From positions 1 to 64,000 of the forward strand of contig JBHICC010000001.1 in NCBI GenBank assembly GCA_046759385.1: a stretch of 64,000 nucleotides of DNA, read 5' to 3'. Each line of letters begins with the position of its first letter. Within the stretch, counting starts at the first letter, position 1. The DNA is from JBHICC01 sp046759385. GTDB lineage: Bacteria > Pseudomonadota > Gammaproteobacteria > Acidiferrobacterales > SPGG2. The translations under genes were made by a program, and so were the position numbers. This document shows positions 29,251 through 37,397 of this stretch, piece after piece. Below the pieces are notes generated by a model. It saw nothing but the letters and a program-made list of their open reading frames with translations. It searched no databases and was not told the DNA's origin.

Positions 29251-30276
29251 ATGCCGCCCGCGTTTGCCTCGCCAACGGCGAGCAAGAAGAGTCTCATTCC
29301 AGTGAGCGTCACGCTGACGACGGAAAAAGCCCGCAACCGACCCGAATTGGGCACGGCGCCGGACTATCGGGCGCTCAAGCTGCCATCGGACTTCCTGTAC
29401 CCGCGGTATTGGCCGGTGTGGGCGGCGCTCGGCCTGTTACGGTTCGGCGTGTTCTTGCCGTTGGCGCTCGCGCGCTGGCTGGGCGCCCTCTGGGGCTGGG
29501 TGTTCCTCTTACTAAACCGTAAGCGCCGACGCATCGTGCGCGCCAACTTGTCGATGTGTTTCCCTGAGCTCGCTAAGCGGGAACGTGAGCGTTTGTTGCG
29601 GCGACACTTTGTAGTCATCGGCAAGAGCTACGCTGATCTTGGTTTTCTCGCCTGGGCGTCCAAGCCGTGGCTTGAGCAACACATACGTATCGTTGGGCGC
29701 GAGCACTTGCAAATACATCGTGACAAGAACGTCATCTTGTTGACACCGCACTGCCTCGGTGTGAACTTTGGTTCAATCGTCGCGCGCCATCGTGAGGCGT
29801 TCTCGATGTTCAAGCCCTTACACGACGACGTAGCGAATTGGTTTCTCAACAAAGGGCGCATGCGTTTCGGCGTTCGGTTATTGTCGCGGATCCAAGGCTT
29901 GCGCCCGGTCGTAAGAGCACTGAGGCTAGGAGCGCTTTTCTACTATGTCCCGGACGAGGACTTTGGACCCGGTCAATCTGTGTTCGCTCCGTTCTTCGGC
30001 ATTGCGAGCGCGACCCTGCCAACGGTTGGGCGCTTGGCAGAGATGACGGATGCTGTGGTAATCCCGGTACTCGCGAAGATGCTGCCCGGTGGCCAGGGGC
30101 ACGAAGTCGTCTTCAAGCCGGCGCTGACATCGTTTCCAACCGGTGACCGATTGAAGGATGCTGCGCGTATGAACGAAGCGCTTGAAGAAGTTATCCGGAT
30201 GGCGCCGGAGCAGTACATGTGGACCCTAAAGTTGTTCAGGACGCGGCCGGACGATGGCTCCTCCCCTTACGACTGA
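29251..30276 (+). CDS. LpxL/HtrB-like lysophospholipid acyltransferase (first of pair)
   Basis: A 341-residue inner-membrane protein of the LpxL/LpxM (HtrB) acyltransferase family, with a hydrophobic segment near residues 55-90 (RFGVFLPLALARWLGALWGW) and the usual RANLSMCFPEL. The family's catalytic motif H(X)4D/E appears as HCLGVN, so the acidic residue is replaced by asparagine; the companion gene keeps the acid. The later PDEDFGPGQSVFAPFFG and MWTLKLFRTRP are conserved. It overlaps the second acyltransferase by 23 bases. Acyl transfer to lipid A or another lipid is inferred; the changed motif leaves activity in doubt. Confidence 0.83.
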   Translation: MPPAFASPTASKKSLIPVSVTLTTEKARNRPELGTAPDYRALKLPSDFLYPRYWPVWAALGLLRFGVFLPLALARWLGALWGWVFLLLNRKRRRIVRANLSMCFPELAKRERERLLRRHFVVIGKSYADLGFLAWASKPWLEQHIRIVGREHLQIHRDKNVILLTPHCLGVNFGSIVARHREAFSMFKPLHDDVANWFLNKGRMRFGVRLLSRIQGLRPVVRALRLGALFYYVPDEDFGPGQSVFAPFFGIASATLPTVGRLAEMTDAVVIPVLAKMLPGGQGHEVVFKPALTSFPTGDRLKDAARMNEALEEVIRMAPEQYMWTLKLFRTRPDDGSSPYD

Positions 30277-31198
30277 ACGACCTCCGCTCAGTGCGCTATT
30301 GCACCCACGACATTGGCATCAATGGGTGGGAATCGCGCTGGTACGGGCGGTGAGCATGCTCCCGTTGCCGGTCATGTGGGCGATCGGCGCGCTGCTAGGC
30401 CAGCTGGCCTATTACGCCGCCGCCGGGAGGCGGCGTGTAGTTGCCGTCAACCTTGGTCGTTGCTTTCCGGAACTCGGTAGCGCTGAGCGTCGACGGCTGG
30501 CGAAACAGCATTTCCGTGCACTTGGGCAGACCGTATTGGACACGGGCCTCGCATGGTGGGCATCCGAAGCACGCTTGCGGCGAAGCGTTAAGCTGAAGAA
30601 CCGCCACTATTTGGATCGCGCCGTGGCCGACGGCAAGAACGTTATTTTACTTGCCCCACATTTTCTAGGCCTCGAGATCGCCGGTATCCGCGTATCGTTG
30701 GAGCAGCCTTTGGTGGCGGTGTTTGACCAACTGCACAACGCGGCTATGCGGCGGGTCATGCATGCGCAGCGTACACGGTTTCAGCTCCAACTCCTGGAAA
30801 TGGACAGATCGATCGTGTCGCTCGTGAAGAAGGTGCGTGCGGGCGTGCCACTTTATTACTTGCCGGACCAGGACCCTGGCGCGCGCAACTCGGCGTTCAT
30901 ACCTTTCTTCGATATTCCGACAGCGACCTTTACGGTTCTGGGAAGATTGGCGCGGATGACAGGTGCGGTCGTGATTCCCTGTTACAGCCGCCAACTGCGC
31001 TGGGGCCAGGGCTATGAGGTCCTATTTTCAGCACCTCTACGAGAGTTTCCCACAGGAGACCCGGTCGCCGATGCAACGCGTATGAATCGCGAGATAGAGT
31101 CGGCTATTCGGAAAATGCCGGCGCAATACCTCTGGGTGCACAAGCGTTTCAAGACTAGGCCCATCGGCGAGCCTGACTTCTATAACCCGGTAAGCTAA
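30254..31198 (+). CDS. LpxL/HtrB-like lysophospholipid acyltransferase (second of pair)
   Basis: A 314-residue member of the same family as its upstream neighbour, with the hydrophobic start (ALVRAVSMLPLPVMWAIGALLG), VNLGRCFPELG, an intact H(X)4E motif (HFLGLE), the PDQDPGARNSAFIPFF segment and the end YLWVHKRFKTRP. It should transfer an acyl chain from acyl-carrier protein to a lipid A precursor or a related lipid. The start ATG at 30254 lies inside the previous gene. Tandem LpxL-type genes commonly supply the two secondary acyl chains of lipid A, and that is the simplest reading here. Confidence 0.88.
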   Translation: MAPPLTTERPPLSALLHPRHWHQWVGIALVRAVSMLPLPVMWAIGALLGQLAYYAAAGRRRVVAVNLGRCFPELGSAERRRLAKQHFRALGQTVLDTGLAWWASEARLRRSVKLKNRHYLDRAVADGKNVILLAPHFLGLEIAGIRVSLEQPLVAVFDQLHNAAMRRVMHAQRTRFQLQLLEMDRSIVSLVKKVRAGVPLYYLPDQDPGARNSAFIPFFDIPTATFTVLGRLARMTGAVVIPCYSRQLRWGQGYEVLFSAPLREFPTGDPVADATRMNREIESAIRKMPAQYLWVHKRFKTRPIGEPDFYNPVS

Positions 31199-31217
31199 TC
31201 AGGTATCCGCTGAGCGT

Positions 31218-31595
31218 GTGAACTACTACTTTCTTGTCGCAGCGCTGCTCGTGTTTGTGCTCGGTCTCGCACATTCTGTGCTTGGCGAGCGATTGGTACT
31301 CGGTCCGTTGACGCGACGGCACGATCTGCCACCGTTGCTTGGCAGCATCGATTTCATGGAAGGCACCTTGCGGTTTACCTGGCATGTGACGACTGTACTG
31401 CTTTGGAGCGTTAGCGCTACGCTTGTTTCGTTGGCGCTATTGCCTGGCGTGCCGGTCGTAAGCACGCTTGCGTGGATCATTGCGGCAGCATTGTTCGTGT
31501 GCGCGGTCATTGCTGGCGTGACCTCGCGCGGCCGGCATTTTTCCTGGTACGTTTTTCTTGGAAGTGCGGTGCTGGTATGGCTCGGTAGGCACTAA
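31218..31595 (+). CDS. Small integral membrane protein, unknown function
   Basis: A 125-residue hydrophobic protein with a GTG start at 31218. Four hydrophobic stretches are visible: YYFLVAALLVFVLGLAHS, the segment around LRFTWHVTTVLLWSVSA, VSTLAWIIAAALFVCAVIAG and YVFLGSAVLVWLG. A conserved-looking ERLVLGPLTRRHDLPPLLG lies between the first two. I do not recognise a named family. It follows the acyltransferase pair by 19 bases, so it may belong to that transcript. Confidence 0.65.
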   Translation: MNYYFLVAALLVFVLGLAHSVLGERLVLGPLTRRHDLPPLLGSIDFMEGTLRFTWHVTTVLLWSVSATLVSLALLPGVPVVSTLAWIIAAALFVCAVIAGVTSRGRHFSWYVFLGSAVLVWLGRH

Positions 31596-31718
31596 GATCG
31601 CAAGCGAAGATAACGCGATCAGCCGCCGTAATGAACGCTGCGTGGGTTCGGAGGCGAACACCGAGCGTGGCTTCTTCCGTTTGGAACCAGCAAATGCAGT
31701 CAAGGATCTGCTAGGGGA

Positions 31719-32351
31719 TCAACCGGTCTTGCCCCATAACTCTTCGAGCCGCCGGTCGCGGCCACAGCCGTAGCGATAAAGGTTATAGCGGATTGGGTTC
31801 TTGCGATAATAGTTTTGGTGATACTCCTCGGCGGTGTAGAACGTTGATACCGGCGTGATCTCGGTGACAATGGGTTCGTCAAACGGCTTGGAGTGTTGGA
31901 GGGCTTGCTTCGACTGGGCGGCGAGCTGTTGCTGCTGCGGGTTGTGGTAGAAAATCGCACTGCGATACTGACTGCCCGCGTCGCAGAATTGTCTATTCGG
32001 TGTGGTAGGGTCGATGTTGCGCCAGAAGACCTCAAGCAATTGCGCGTAGCCGACCTTGTTCGGATCGTAAACGACACGCACAACTTCAGCGTGGCCGGTA
32101 ATTCCGGCTGACACTTGCTCGTAAGTGGGGTTGGCTTTGTCGCCGCCGCTGTAGCCGACGGTAGTGGAGACCACGCCATCAAGCTCGTCAAACGGGTGCT
32201 CCATACACCAGAAGCAGCCACCCGCGAAAGTTGCCGTCGCCAATGCGCCGGTCTGCGATCCGGTGTTCTCGGTGCCTGCATGCACCCATGCACCTACTAC
32301 CAGCAGGTGACAGAGTAGGAGTGAGAATGTGTGTTTGATCTTACAGGACAT
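31719..32351 (-). CDS. msrA: Peptide methionine sulfoxide reductase MsrA, exported form
   Basis: MsrA reduces methionine-S-sulfoxide in oxidised proteins. The catalytic motif GGCFWCMEHPFDELDGV (read along residues 44-60) contains the active Cys46, and the GYSGGDKANPTYEQV, GHAEVVRVVYDP and YHQNYYRKNP segments are typical. An amino-terminal hydrophobic segment (LLLCHLLVVGAWVHAG) looks like a signal peptide, so this copy probably acts in the periplasm. Resolving cysteines are the one in FCDAGSQYR and the one in YRYGCGRD. It is monocistronic. Confidence 0.93.
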   Translation of the reverse strand: MSCKIKHTFSLLLCHLLVVGAWVHAGTENTGSQTGALATATFAGGCFWCMEHPFDELDGVVSTTVGYSGGDKANPTYEQVSAGITGHAEVVRVVYDPNKVGYAQLLEVFWRNIDPTTPNRQFCDAGSQYRSAIFYHNPQQQQLAAQSKQALQHSKPFDEPIVTEITPVSTFYTAEEYHQNYYRKNPIRYNLYRYGCGRDRRLEELWGKTG

Positions 32352-32407
32352 AATAGGGTCTCCGTTCTGTATGACCGCGAGATCGCTGAGGTGTTCCCCT
32401 CCGCGGT

Positions 32408-32533
32408 CTCGCGCTGGTGCTGCAGCCAGTTAATGGCCTTTTGGATACCCTGCGCGTAGGACGTAATAGGCACGTTTCCCAGCAGGCGCCGCAGCACAGC
32501 GCCGTCAAAGCGAATGTCTTCGTCGGTGTGCAA
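32408..32533 (-). pseudogene. Possible remnant of an NAD-dependent sugar epimerase carboxy terminus
   Basis: A minus-strand frame of about 42 codons reads IRFDGAVLRRLLGNVPITSY then AQGIQKAINWLQHQRE. The pattern (D-x-x-x-L-x-x-L-L-G-x-x-P-x-T-S-x-x-x-G-I-x-x-x-I-x-W-L) is that of the last helix region of short-chain sugar epimerases. No upstream part exists, as the DMT transporter gene occupies that DNA, so this would be a truncated relic. The match is short and could be accidental. Confidence 0.3.
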
Positions 32534-33428
32534 GCAGCTGACGGCGGTTGAACAAAACCATGCCGAAGAATATCAACCCCATGCCGATGAAATGGAAGGT
32601 TTGTAACGACTCGCCAAGCACCGCTATCGCTAACACCGATGCAAACACCGGGATCAAATTGATAAACAAACCGCCGCGGTTCGCACCAATAATCTCGATC
32701 CCGCGATTCCAACAGAGATACGCGAGGATGGATGGGAACACGGCCAGGTATAAGATGGTCAATGCGACTTTCGGTTGAATCGCATTGCTGCCCGTAGACC
32801 ACAGCTCGCCTAGATATAGCGGTAACAGCGCCATGCTGCCAAGGGCAAAGGTTACAGTCAAAAAGCTCAACGGATGAACCGACGGTCGGTTTCGCAGCAG
32901 CGCCGAGTAAAGCGCATAGAGCACAACGGCGAGAGCCATCCATAAGTCACCATCCACGAACGCCAGGCTCAGAAATGTCGACGGGTCGCCGCGTAACACG
33001 ATGATGGCGGCGCCGAGGATGGAGATCCCAACACCGCCTAGCTGTACGGATGAGATCTTCTCGCCAAACAAGAGCAACGATATCACGATGATTACCGCAG
33101 GCATCGACGATTGCATCAAGGAGCCGTTAATAGCAGTCGTTGTTTGGACCGCGACGTACAGCAACGTATTGAAAGCGGAGATACCCAAGAGTGACAATAT
33201 TGTCAGGATCTTCCAGTGCCTAATGGCCGTTGACCAATCCTGCTTCAGCAACGGCCAGGTAACGGGAAGCAGGATCAGTAATGCAGTCGTCCAACGCCAG
33301 AAAGCAAGGCCGACCGGGGAAGTTGATTCAATGATCGCGCGCGCAAGCACAATATTGCCGGCCCAGAAAAGCGGTGCGAAGGTAAGTAAGACGTAAGGTC
33401 TATCAATGATTTTGAGCAACGAAGTCAT
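32505..33428 (-). CDS. DMT superfamily (EamA) transporter
   Basis: A 307-residue inner-membrane protein with about ten helices arranged as two EamA repeats. The first starts LTFAPLFWAGNIVLARAI with FWRWTTALLILLP, and the second has LAFVDGDLWMALAVVLYALYSAL in pieces and ends FHFIGMGLIFFGMVLFNRR. Such carriers export amino acids, purines or other metabolites, and the substrate cannot be told from sequence. The gene is divergent from ybaK (72 bases between starts). Confidence 0.88.
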   Translation of the reverse strand: MTSLLKIIDRPYVLLTFAPLFWAGNIVLARAIIESTSPVGLAFWRWTTALLILLPVTWPLLKQDWSTAIRHWKILTILSLLGISAFNTLLYVAVQTTTAINGSLMQSSMPAVIIVISLLLFGEKISSVQLGGVGISILGAAIIVLRGDPSTFLSLAFVDGDLWMALAVVLYALYSALLRNRPSVHPLSFLTVTFALGSMALLPLYLGELWSTGSNAIQPKVALTILYLAVFPSILAYLCWNRGIEIIGANRGGLFINLIPVFASVLAIAVLGESLQTFHFIGMGLIFFGMVLFNRRQLLAHRRRHSL

Positions 33429-33500
33429 GTCTTATCGGTGGGTGCCGTTGTTTTTTTCCTCGAAACACTTTCCGATCTTCTCGGTTCGCTGGAGGCGATC

Positions 33501-33965
33501 ATGACTCCAGCGATTATCGCAGCTAAGCGCGCCGGCATACCATTTGTGGTGCACGAGTATCAGCATGAAGGAATAGGCGGGTACGGTGAGCAAGCGGCGG
33601 CGGCTTTAGGCGTGGAGCCAGAACGGGTATTTAAAACACTCGTGGCGTCGCTAGATCGTGGCGACTTCGCTGTGGCCATTGTGCCCGTGGCGAAACGCCT
33701 GGACTTGAAAGCGCTCGCTGGGGCGTTGCGCGCCAAAAGAGCGTCAATGGCACAGGAGAAGGATGCCGAGCGCGCGACCGGTTACGTTGTGGGGGGTATT
33801 AGCCCGCTGGGCCAGAAACGCTTACTGCCTGCCGTGATAGACAACTCGATCTTGAATTACGAAACCGTGTATGTAAGTGCAGGCGAGCGCGGTTTGCAGA
33901 TCGAGTTGGCACCGGAGCACTTAGCCCGGTTAATGGCTGCGCGCGTTGCCGCGATATCGCGGTGA
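33501..33965 (+). CDS. ybaK: Cys-tRNA(Pro)/Cys-tRNA(Cys) deacylase YbaK
   Basis: YbaK hydrolyses cysteine wrongly attached to tRNA-Pro. The 154-residue protein matches the editing-domain family throughout: TPAIIAAKRAGIPFVVHEY, EQAAAALGVEPERVFKTLV with the conserved catalytic-region lysine, VPVAKRLDLKALAGAL, VVGGISPLGQKRLLPAVID, and the end GERGLQIELAP. The ATG at 33501 has GGAGG 7 bases upstream; an upstream in-frame ATG at 33438 lacks this. Confidence 0.93.
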   Translation: MTPAIIAAKRAGIPFVVHEYQHEGIGGYGEQAAAALGVEPERVFKTLVASLDRGDFAVAIVPVAKRLDLKALAGALRAKRASMAQEKDAERATGYVVGGISPLGQKRLLPAVIDNSILNYETVYVSAGERGLQIELAPEHLARLMAARVAAISR

Positions 33966-33992
33966 CGCAGTTAGTGCAGAGACCGCCACGGT

Positions 33993-34328
33993 CTACTGCG
34001 GGGCGCCCGTGATCGTAGGATTACCGTTACCGATGTGAACCAGCAGCCTCACCTTGGGACCCTGGACCGCTAGGCTCGGTACCTCGGGCGCAGGCGCAGC
34101 CGTCACGTTTAGGCTATGCGTATGCCCCAGATATCTGCGCCTTAGATCAACGAGCTCGTGCTTGGTTTTGGCGAGTTCGTTTGCCACCCGGTTCAACTTC
34201 GCTTTGAGCTGTTGTGCCTCGGAAGCAGAGATGGTGGCTGCTTCACCGCGGTTTGTCGTAACCATACTGACAAACGTTCCCCCGGCAAAGGCGACACACA
34301 TCGAGAGTAGAAGCAGGGATTTTTTCAC
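33993..34328 (-). CDS. Hypothetical exported protein with coiled coil
   Basis: A protein of about 111 residues with a signal-peptide or anchor segment (KKSLLLLSMCVAFAGGTFVSMV) and then a short heptad-like helix (EAQQLKAKLNRVANELAKTKHELVDLRRRY), read in two pieces, likely a coiled coil. A proline- and alanine-rich tail follows. I start at GTG 34328, which gives a classical basic-hydrophobic signal; an in-frame ATG lies at 34346. The family is unknown. It converges with ybaK. Confidence 0.6.
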   Translation of the reverse strand: MKKSLLLLSMCVAFAGGTFVSMVTTNRGEAATISASEAQQLKAKLNRVANELAKTKHELVDLRRRYLGHTHSLNVTAAPAPEVPSLAVQGPKVRLLVHIGNGNPTITGAPQ

Positions 34329-34487
34329 GACTCTATACTCCAGCAATCCATGGTTTCGTCTAGGCGTTTATTCCTGTGGAATCGGCCACAGAAACGTTCG
34401 CGTAGAAAGTGGCTAATCTGTCTGGCGCTGTGCTCGGCCTTGGGGGCGACGGCGCACCGGGGCGTTAGACACGATTACTGTACGATG

Positions 34488-34838
34488 TTACCGCGCGGCA
34501 ACGACCGCAATCTCCACGTCAAAGCGGGGGAACGCAAGCTTGGCTTCAACGCAGGCACGTGCTGGCGCGCTGCCCTCAGTGGTCCAAGCGTCCCATTCCG
34601 CATTCATCTCGTCGTAGTAGCGAATGTCGCTTAGCCATACCGTTGCGGACAAGAGCTTCGATTTATCAGTGCCCGCCTCGGCGAGCAGTGTGTCGATTCG
34701 TGCGAGCACGCTTTTCGTTTGGTCGGTAATCGACTTATCAGACGCTTTTTCAGCCACCTGTCCCGCGAGATACACAGTGTTGCCGTGAATCACGACCTGG
34801 CTCATGCGTTCGCGGGAGTGAAGACGGGTGATCGTCAT
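34488..34838 (-). CDS. RidA/YjgF/Rid family protein
   Basis: A 116-residue Rid-family protein. Members of the RidA branch hydrolyse reactive enamine/imine intermediates from amino-acid metabolism; other branches have different or unknown roles. Family marks include VIHGNTVYLAGQVAEKASD, LLAEAGTDKSKLLSATVWLSD, MNAEWDAW and the end PARACVEAKLAFPRFDVEIAV with the conserved arginine. It is divergent from the carbamoylase gene 149 bases away, so a metabolic link through imines or carbamoyl amino acids is possible but unproved. Confidence 0.88.
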   Translation of the reverse strand: MTITRLHSRERMSQVVIHGNTVYLAGQVAEKASDKSITDQTKSVLARIDTLLAEAGTDKSKLLSATVWLSDIRYYDEMNAEWDAWTTEGSAPARACVEAKLAFPRFDVEIAVVAAR

Positions 34839-34987
34839 TTAGCACCTCCTATTATTTTAGTGGTAGCGGCAGTTTAGGGAACGGTCACTGCTGTCGCAAA
34901 CGCCGCAGCCCGTCACCAATCCGCTGGGAGACAAGCTTACGCTGGGTTACCATGGGCTCAATCGAGAGGTTATTTGAGGGAGTGCCA

Positions 34988-35932
34988 ATGTCTCGCCCGC
35001 TAACTGTTGCGGCTGCGCAGATGGGGCCGGTCGCGCGCAACGCCAGCCGCGCTGCGACTGTTTCTCGTCTAGTTGATCTGCTGCGACAGGCGCACGGCCG
35101 CCAAGCGGAGCTCGTCGTGTTCCCGGAACTGGCGTTGACGACTTTCTTTCCGCGTTGGTATATCGAAGATGAGGAGGAACTCGACAGCTATTACGAAAGC
35201 GAAATGCCAAACGCGGCGACGCAACCGTTGTTCGAGTCGGCGCGGGCGCTCGGTGTAGGTTTTTGTCTGGGCTACGCTGAGCTTGTGCGCGACCGTGACG
35301 GAGGTAAGCATCGTTTCAACACGTCTGTGTTGGTGGACCGCGCAGGCGAGATCATCGGCAAGTATCGAAAGGTGCACCTGCCCGGCCACGCCCAGTACGA
35401 TCCGAAACGCCCATTTCAGCATTTGGAGAAACGCTACTTTGAACCCGGTGATTTGGGTTTTCCGGTCTGGCGTGCCATGGATGGGATCATAGGGATGTGT
35501 ATCTGCAACGACCGACGCTGGCCGGAGACATGGCGTTGCATGGGTCTACAGGGCGTGGAGATGGTGTTGCTGGGCTATAACACACCGGCAATAAATGCGG
35601 CAGCGCAGGAATCAGAGCATTTGCGAATGTTTCACAATCATCTCTCGATGCAGGCGGGCGCCTATCAGAACGGTGCTTGGGTGGTGGCGAGCGCCAAGGC
35701 CGGGCTCGAGGAAGGTGTATCGATGATGGGCGGCAGCTGCATCATTGCGCCAACGGGCGAGATCGTAGCACTGGCAACCACGGTCGATGACGAGATTATC
35801 ACTACGGAGGCTGACCTCGATCGCGGTCGCTATATCAAAGAGACAGTCTTTAAGTTCGCTGATCACCGCCGTATCGAGCATTACAAGATTATTGCCGAAC
35901 AAACCGGTGTCGTCCCGCCGCCACCGGAGTAG
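34988..35932 (+). CDS. N-carbamoyl-D-amino-acid hydrolase (nitrilase superfamily)
   Basis: This enzyme of 314 residues hydrolyses N-carbamoyl-D-amino acids to D-amino acids, carbon dioxide and ammonia, the last step of hydantoin use. The nitrilase-fold triad is present as Glu47 (FPELALTTFFPRW), Lys128 (KYRKVHLPGH) and Cys173 (CICNDRRWPE); the CNDRRWPET-type sequence is characteristic of D-carbamoylases. The ATG at 34988 follows GGGAGTGCC and gives the family length; an upstream ATG at 34952 adds 12 residues. A hydantoinase would normally lie nearby; only a truncated one remains, at 37890-38144. Confidence 0.9.
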   Translation: MSRPLTVAAAQMGPVARNASRAATVSRLVDLLRQAHGRQAELVVFPELALTTFFPRWYIEDEEELDSYYESEMPNAATQPLFESARALGVGFCLGYAELVRDRDGGKHRFNTSVLVDRAGEIIGKYRKVHLPGHAQYDPKRPFQHLEKRYFEPGDLGFPVWRAMDGIIGMCICNDRRWPETWRCMGLQGVEMVLLGYNTPAINAAAQESEHLRMFHNHLSMQAGAYQNGAWVVASAKAGLEEGVSMMGGSCIIAPTGEIVALATTVDDEIITTEADLDRGRYIKETVFKFADHRRIEHYKIIAEQTGVVPPPPE

Positions 35933-36127
35933 CGCCGACAGGTTTCAGATAAAACACAGCGCGGCAAGCGTTGATTACCAATATCCGGCAAAGCGCGGTG
36001 TATTTTTCTTCATTGTCTAGGTAATGCGGATCTCCGATTAGAATGCGCAGCCGCGGCGAAGGGACTGTGTTAGACATCGCTGGGGTGAGGGCGCAAAATA
36101 GTTCATCGCCTTTTTCAGTTTAATCAA

Positions 36128-36811
36128 ATGGCTCTCGCGTCGGACCAATTGGATTTAGCAGAGCAGTTGGGTCAACGATGGCCTAATCGAGTGTACCGTT
36201 ACCTGTTGGTGCTACGGTTCGGCTTGGTCAACATCGTCGCGACCGGCCTGGCGGTCGCGGTTTATCTGCAAGGGTGGCTGAACGACGCCCTAGTCGGCTA
36301 CACATGGCGACTTTCGCTTGGCATCTTCTTTGTGTTTTTGTTTGGCATGGTACTTTGCGCGGTCAAGATTTGGCGCACAAGCGCCGAGCTCAACGATGTC
36401 CGCGCAGGCGAACCCAGGCCCAAGTCACGTGCTGGCAAGTATCTGGCGATAATCAAGCAGCGTGGGGCTGACAGCCGTGCTCTTAGCGCCAACCTGCTGC
36501 GCTTGCGGCTGAACAATTACATCTCCGACGTGCGCTACATCGCCAACATTTTAGTGTTTCTCGGTTTGATCGGCACGGTTATCGGCTTTATTGTCGCCTT
36601 GTCGGGTGTCAATCCCGAGTCCTCGTCAAGCGTAGAGAATATCGCTCCAATGGTCGCGACTCTGATTAATGGCATGTCCATTGCGCTGTATACCACCCTA
36701 TTAGGAGCGGTACTGCACGTGTGGCTGATGGTAAACCACCGCATTCTCGCAAGCGGTACCATGCACCTCTATAACGGCATCGTGGAGTTAGGGGAACGTG
36801 TGGGAGAGTGA
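36128..36811 (+). CDS. MotA/TolQ/ExbB-like membrane protein
   Basis: A 227-residue protein with four hydrophobic segments (about residues 29-48, 62-82, 138-158 and 177-200). The third, with NILVFLGLIGTVIGFIVALSG, and the fourth, with LINGMSIALYTTLLGAVLH, have the LGLxGTVxGxxxAL and AL-x-TTLLG patterns of the MotA/TolQ/ExbB proton-channel family. The protein is shorter than MotA and has a cytoplasmic loop of about 55 residues. It overlaps the next gene by 14 bases and is the first of three co-translated genes. Use of ion flow to power an envelope process is inferred from the family; the driven process is unknown. Confidence 0.8.
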   Translation: MALASDQLDLAEQLGQRWPNRVYRYLLVLRFGLVNIVATGLAVAVYLQGWLNDALVGYTWRLSLGIFFVFLFGMVLCAVKIWRTSAELNDVRAGEPRPKSRAGKYLAIIKQRGADSRALSANLLRLRLNNYISDVRYIANILVFLGLIGTVIGFIVALSGVNPESSSSVENIAPMVATLINGMSIALYTTLLGAVLHVWLMVNHRILASGTMHLYNGIVELGERVGE

Positions 36812-37397
36812 CGATTTTGAGGCCGATGCGGGTGGTACGGTCTTCCGCGACGTATTGATGCTAGCCCTAGTGGGTTTTGTGGCGATGGTAATCATGTTGC
36901 TTCCGCACTTGAGCAAGACCAAAAAGGAAGAAGACGAACACCGGGCACCTGGCAATGTTGTCATCGAGATTCACTGGCCGAACGAGCTGCCGGTCGACGT
37001 CGATCTGTGGGTGCGGGCCCCCGAGGACGTAGCCGTAGGTTTCTTCAACCAAGGCAGTCGCTTCTTCAATCTGCTTCGTGACGATCTTGGACTAGAGGGC
37101 GATGCCAGTAAGCAGAACTACGAAGTTTCTTACAGCCGTGGCATTCCATCGGGGGAGTACATCGCCAACGTACACATGTATGGACCGTTGCCGGCAGGAG
37201 TGACCGTTCCCGTAACCGTCGTTGTAAGCGTGAGAAAGAAGTACGACACATTGAGACAAATCTTGCAGACGCAAGTGGAGTTAAGGCGTCGAAACCAAGA
37301 GGAAACCGCATTTCGGTTCAAGCTCGACGAAGAAGGCGAGCTCATACCGGATAGCGTCACGACCTTGAGACGGCGCCTGGTCACTGCCCCTTCGTGA
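36798..37397 (+). CDS. Single-span membrane protein with periplasmic beta domain (ExbD-like position)
   Basis: A 199-residue protein with one amino-terminal membrane helix (about residues 19-40, VLMLALVGFVAMVIMLLPHL) and a periplasmic domain beginning GNVVIEIHWPNELPVDVDLWV. The stretch VDVDLWVRAPEDVAVGF, RDDLG, and IPSGEYIANVHMY recall the DUF2135/YfaP-like fold, in which D-x-D-L pairs sit beside G-E-Y turns. The place beside an ExbB-like gene and the single-span topology are those of ExbD/TolR/MotB, but no ExbD sequence motif is seen beyond the helix. It overlaps both neighbouring genes. Confidence 0.65.
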   Translation: MWESDDFEADAGGTVFRDVLMLALVGFVAMVIMLLPHLSKTKKEEDEHRAPGNVVIEIHWPNELPVDVDLWVRAPEDVAVGFFNQGSRFFNLLRDDLGLEGDASKQNYEVSYSRGIPSGEYIANVHMYGPLPAGVTVPVTVVVSVRKKYDTLRQILQTQVELRRRNQEETAFRFKLDEEGELIPDSVTTLRRRLVTAPS

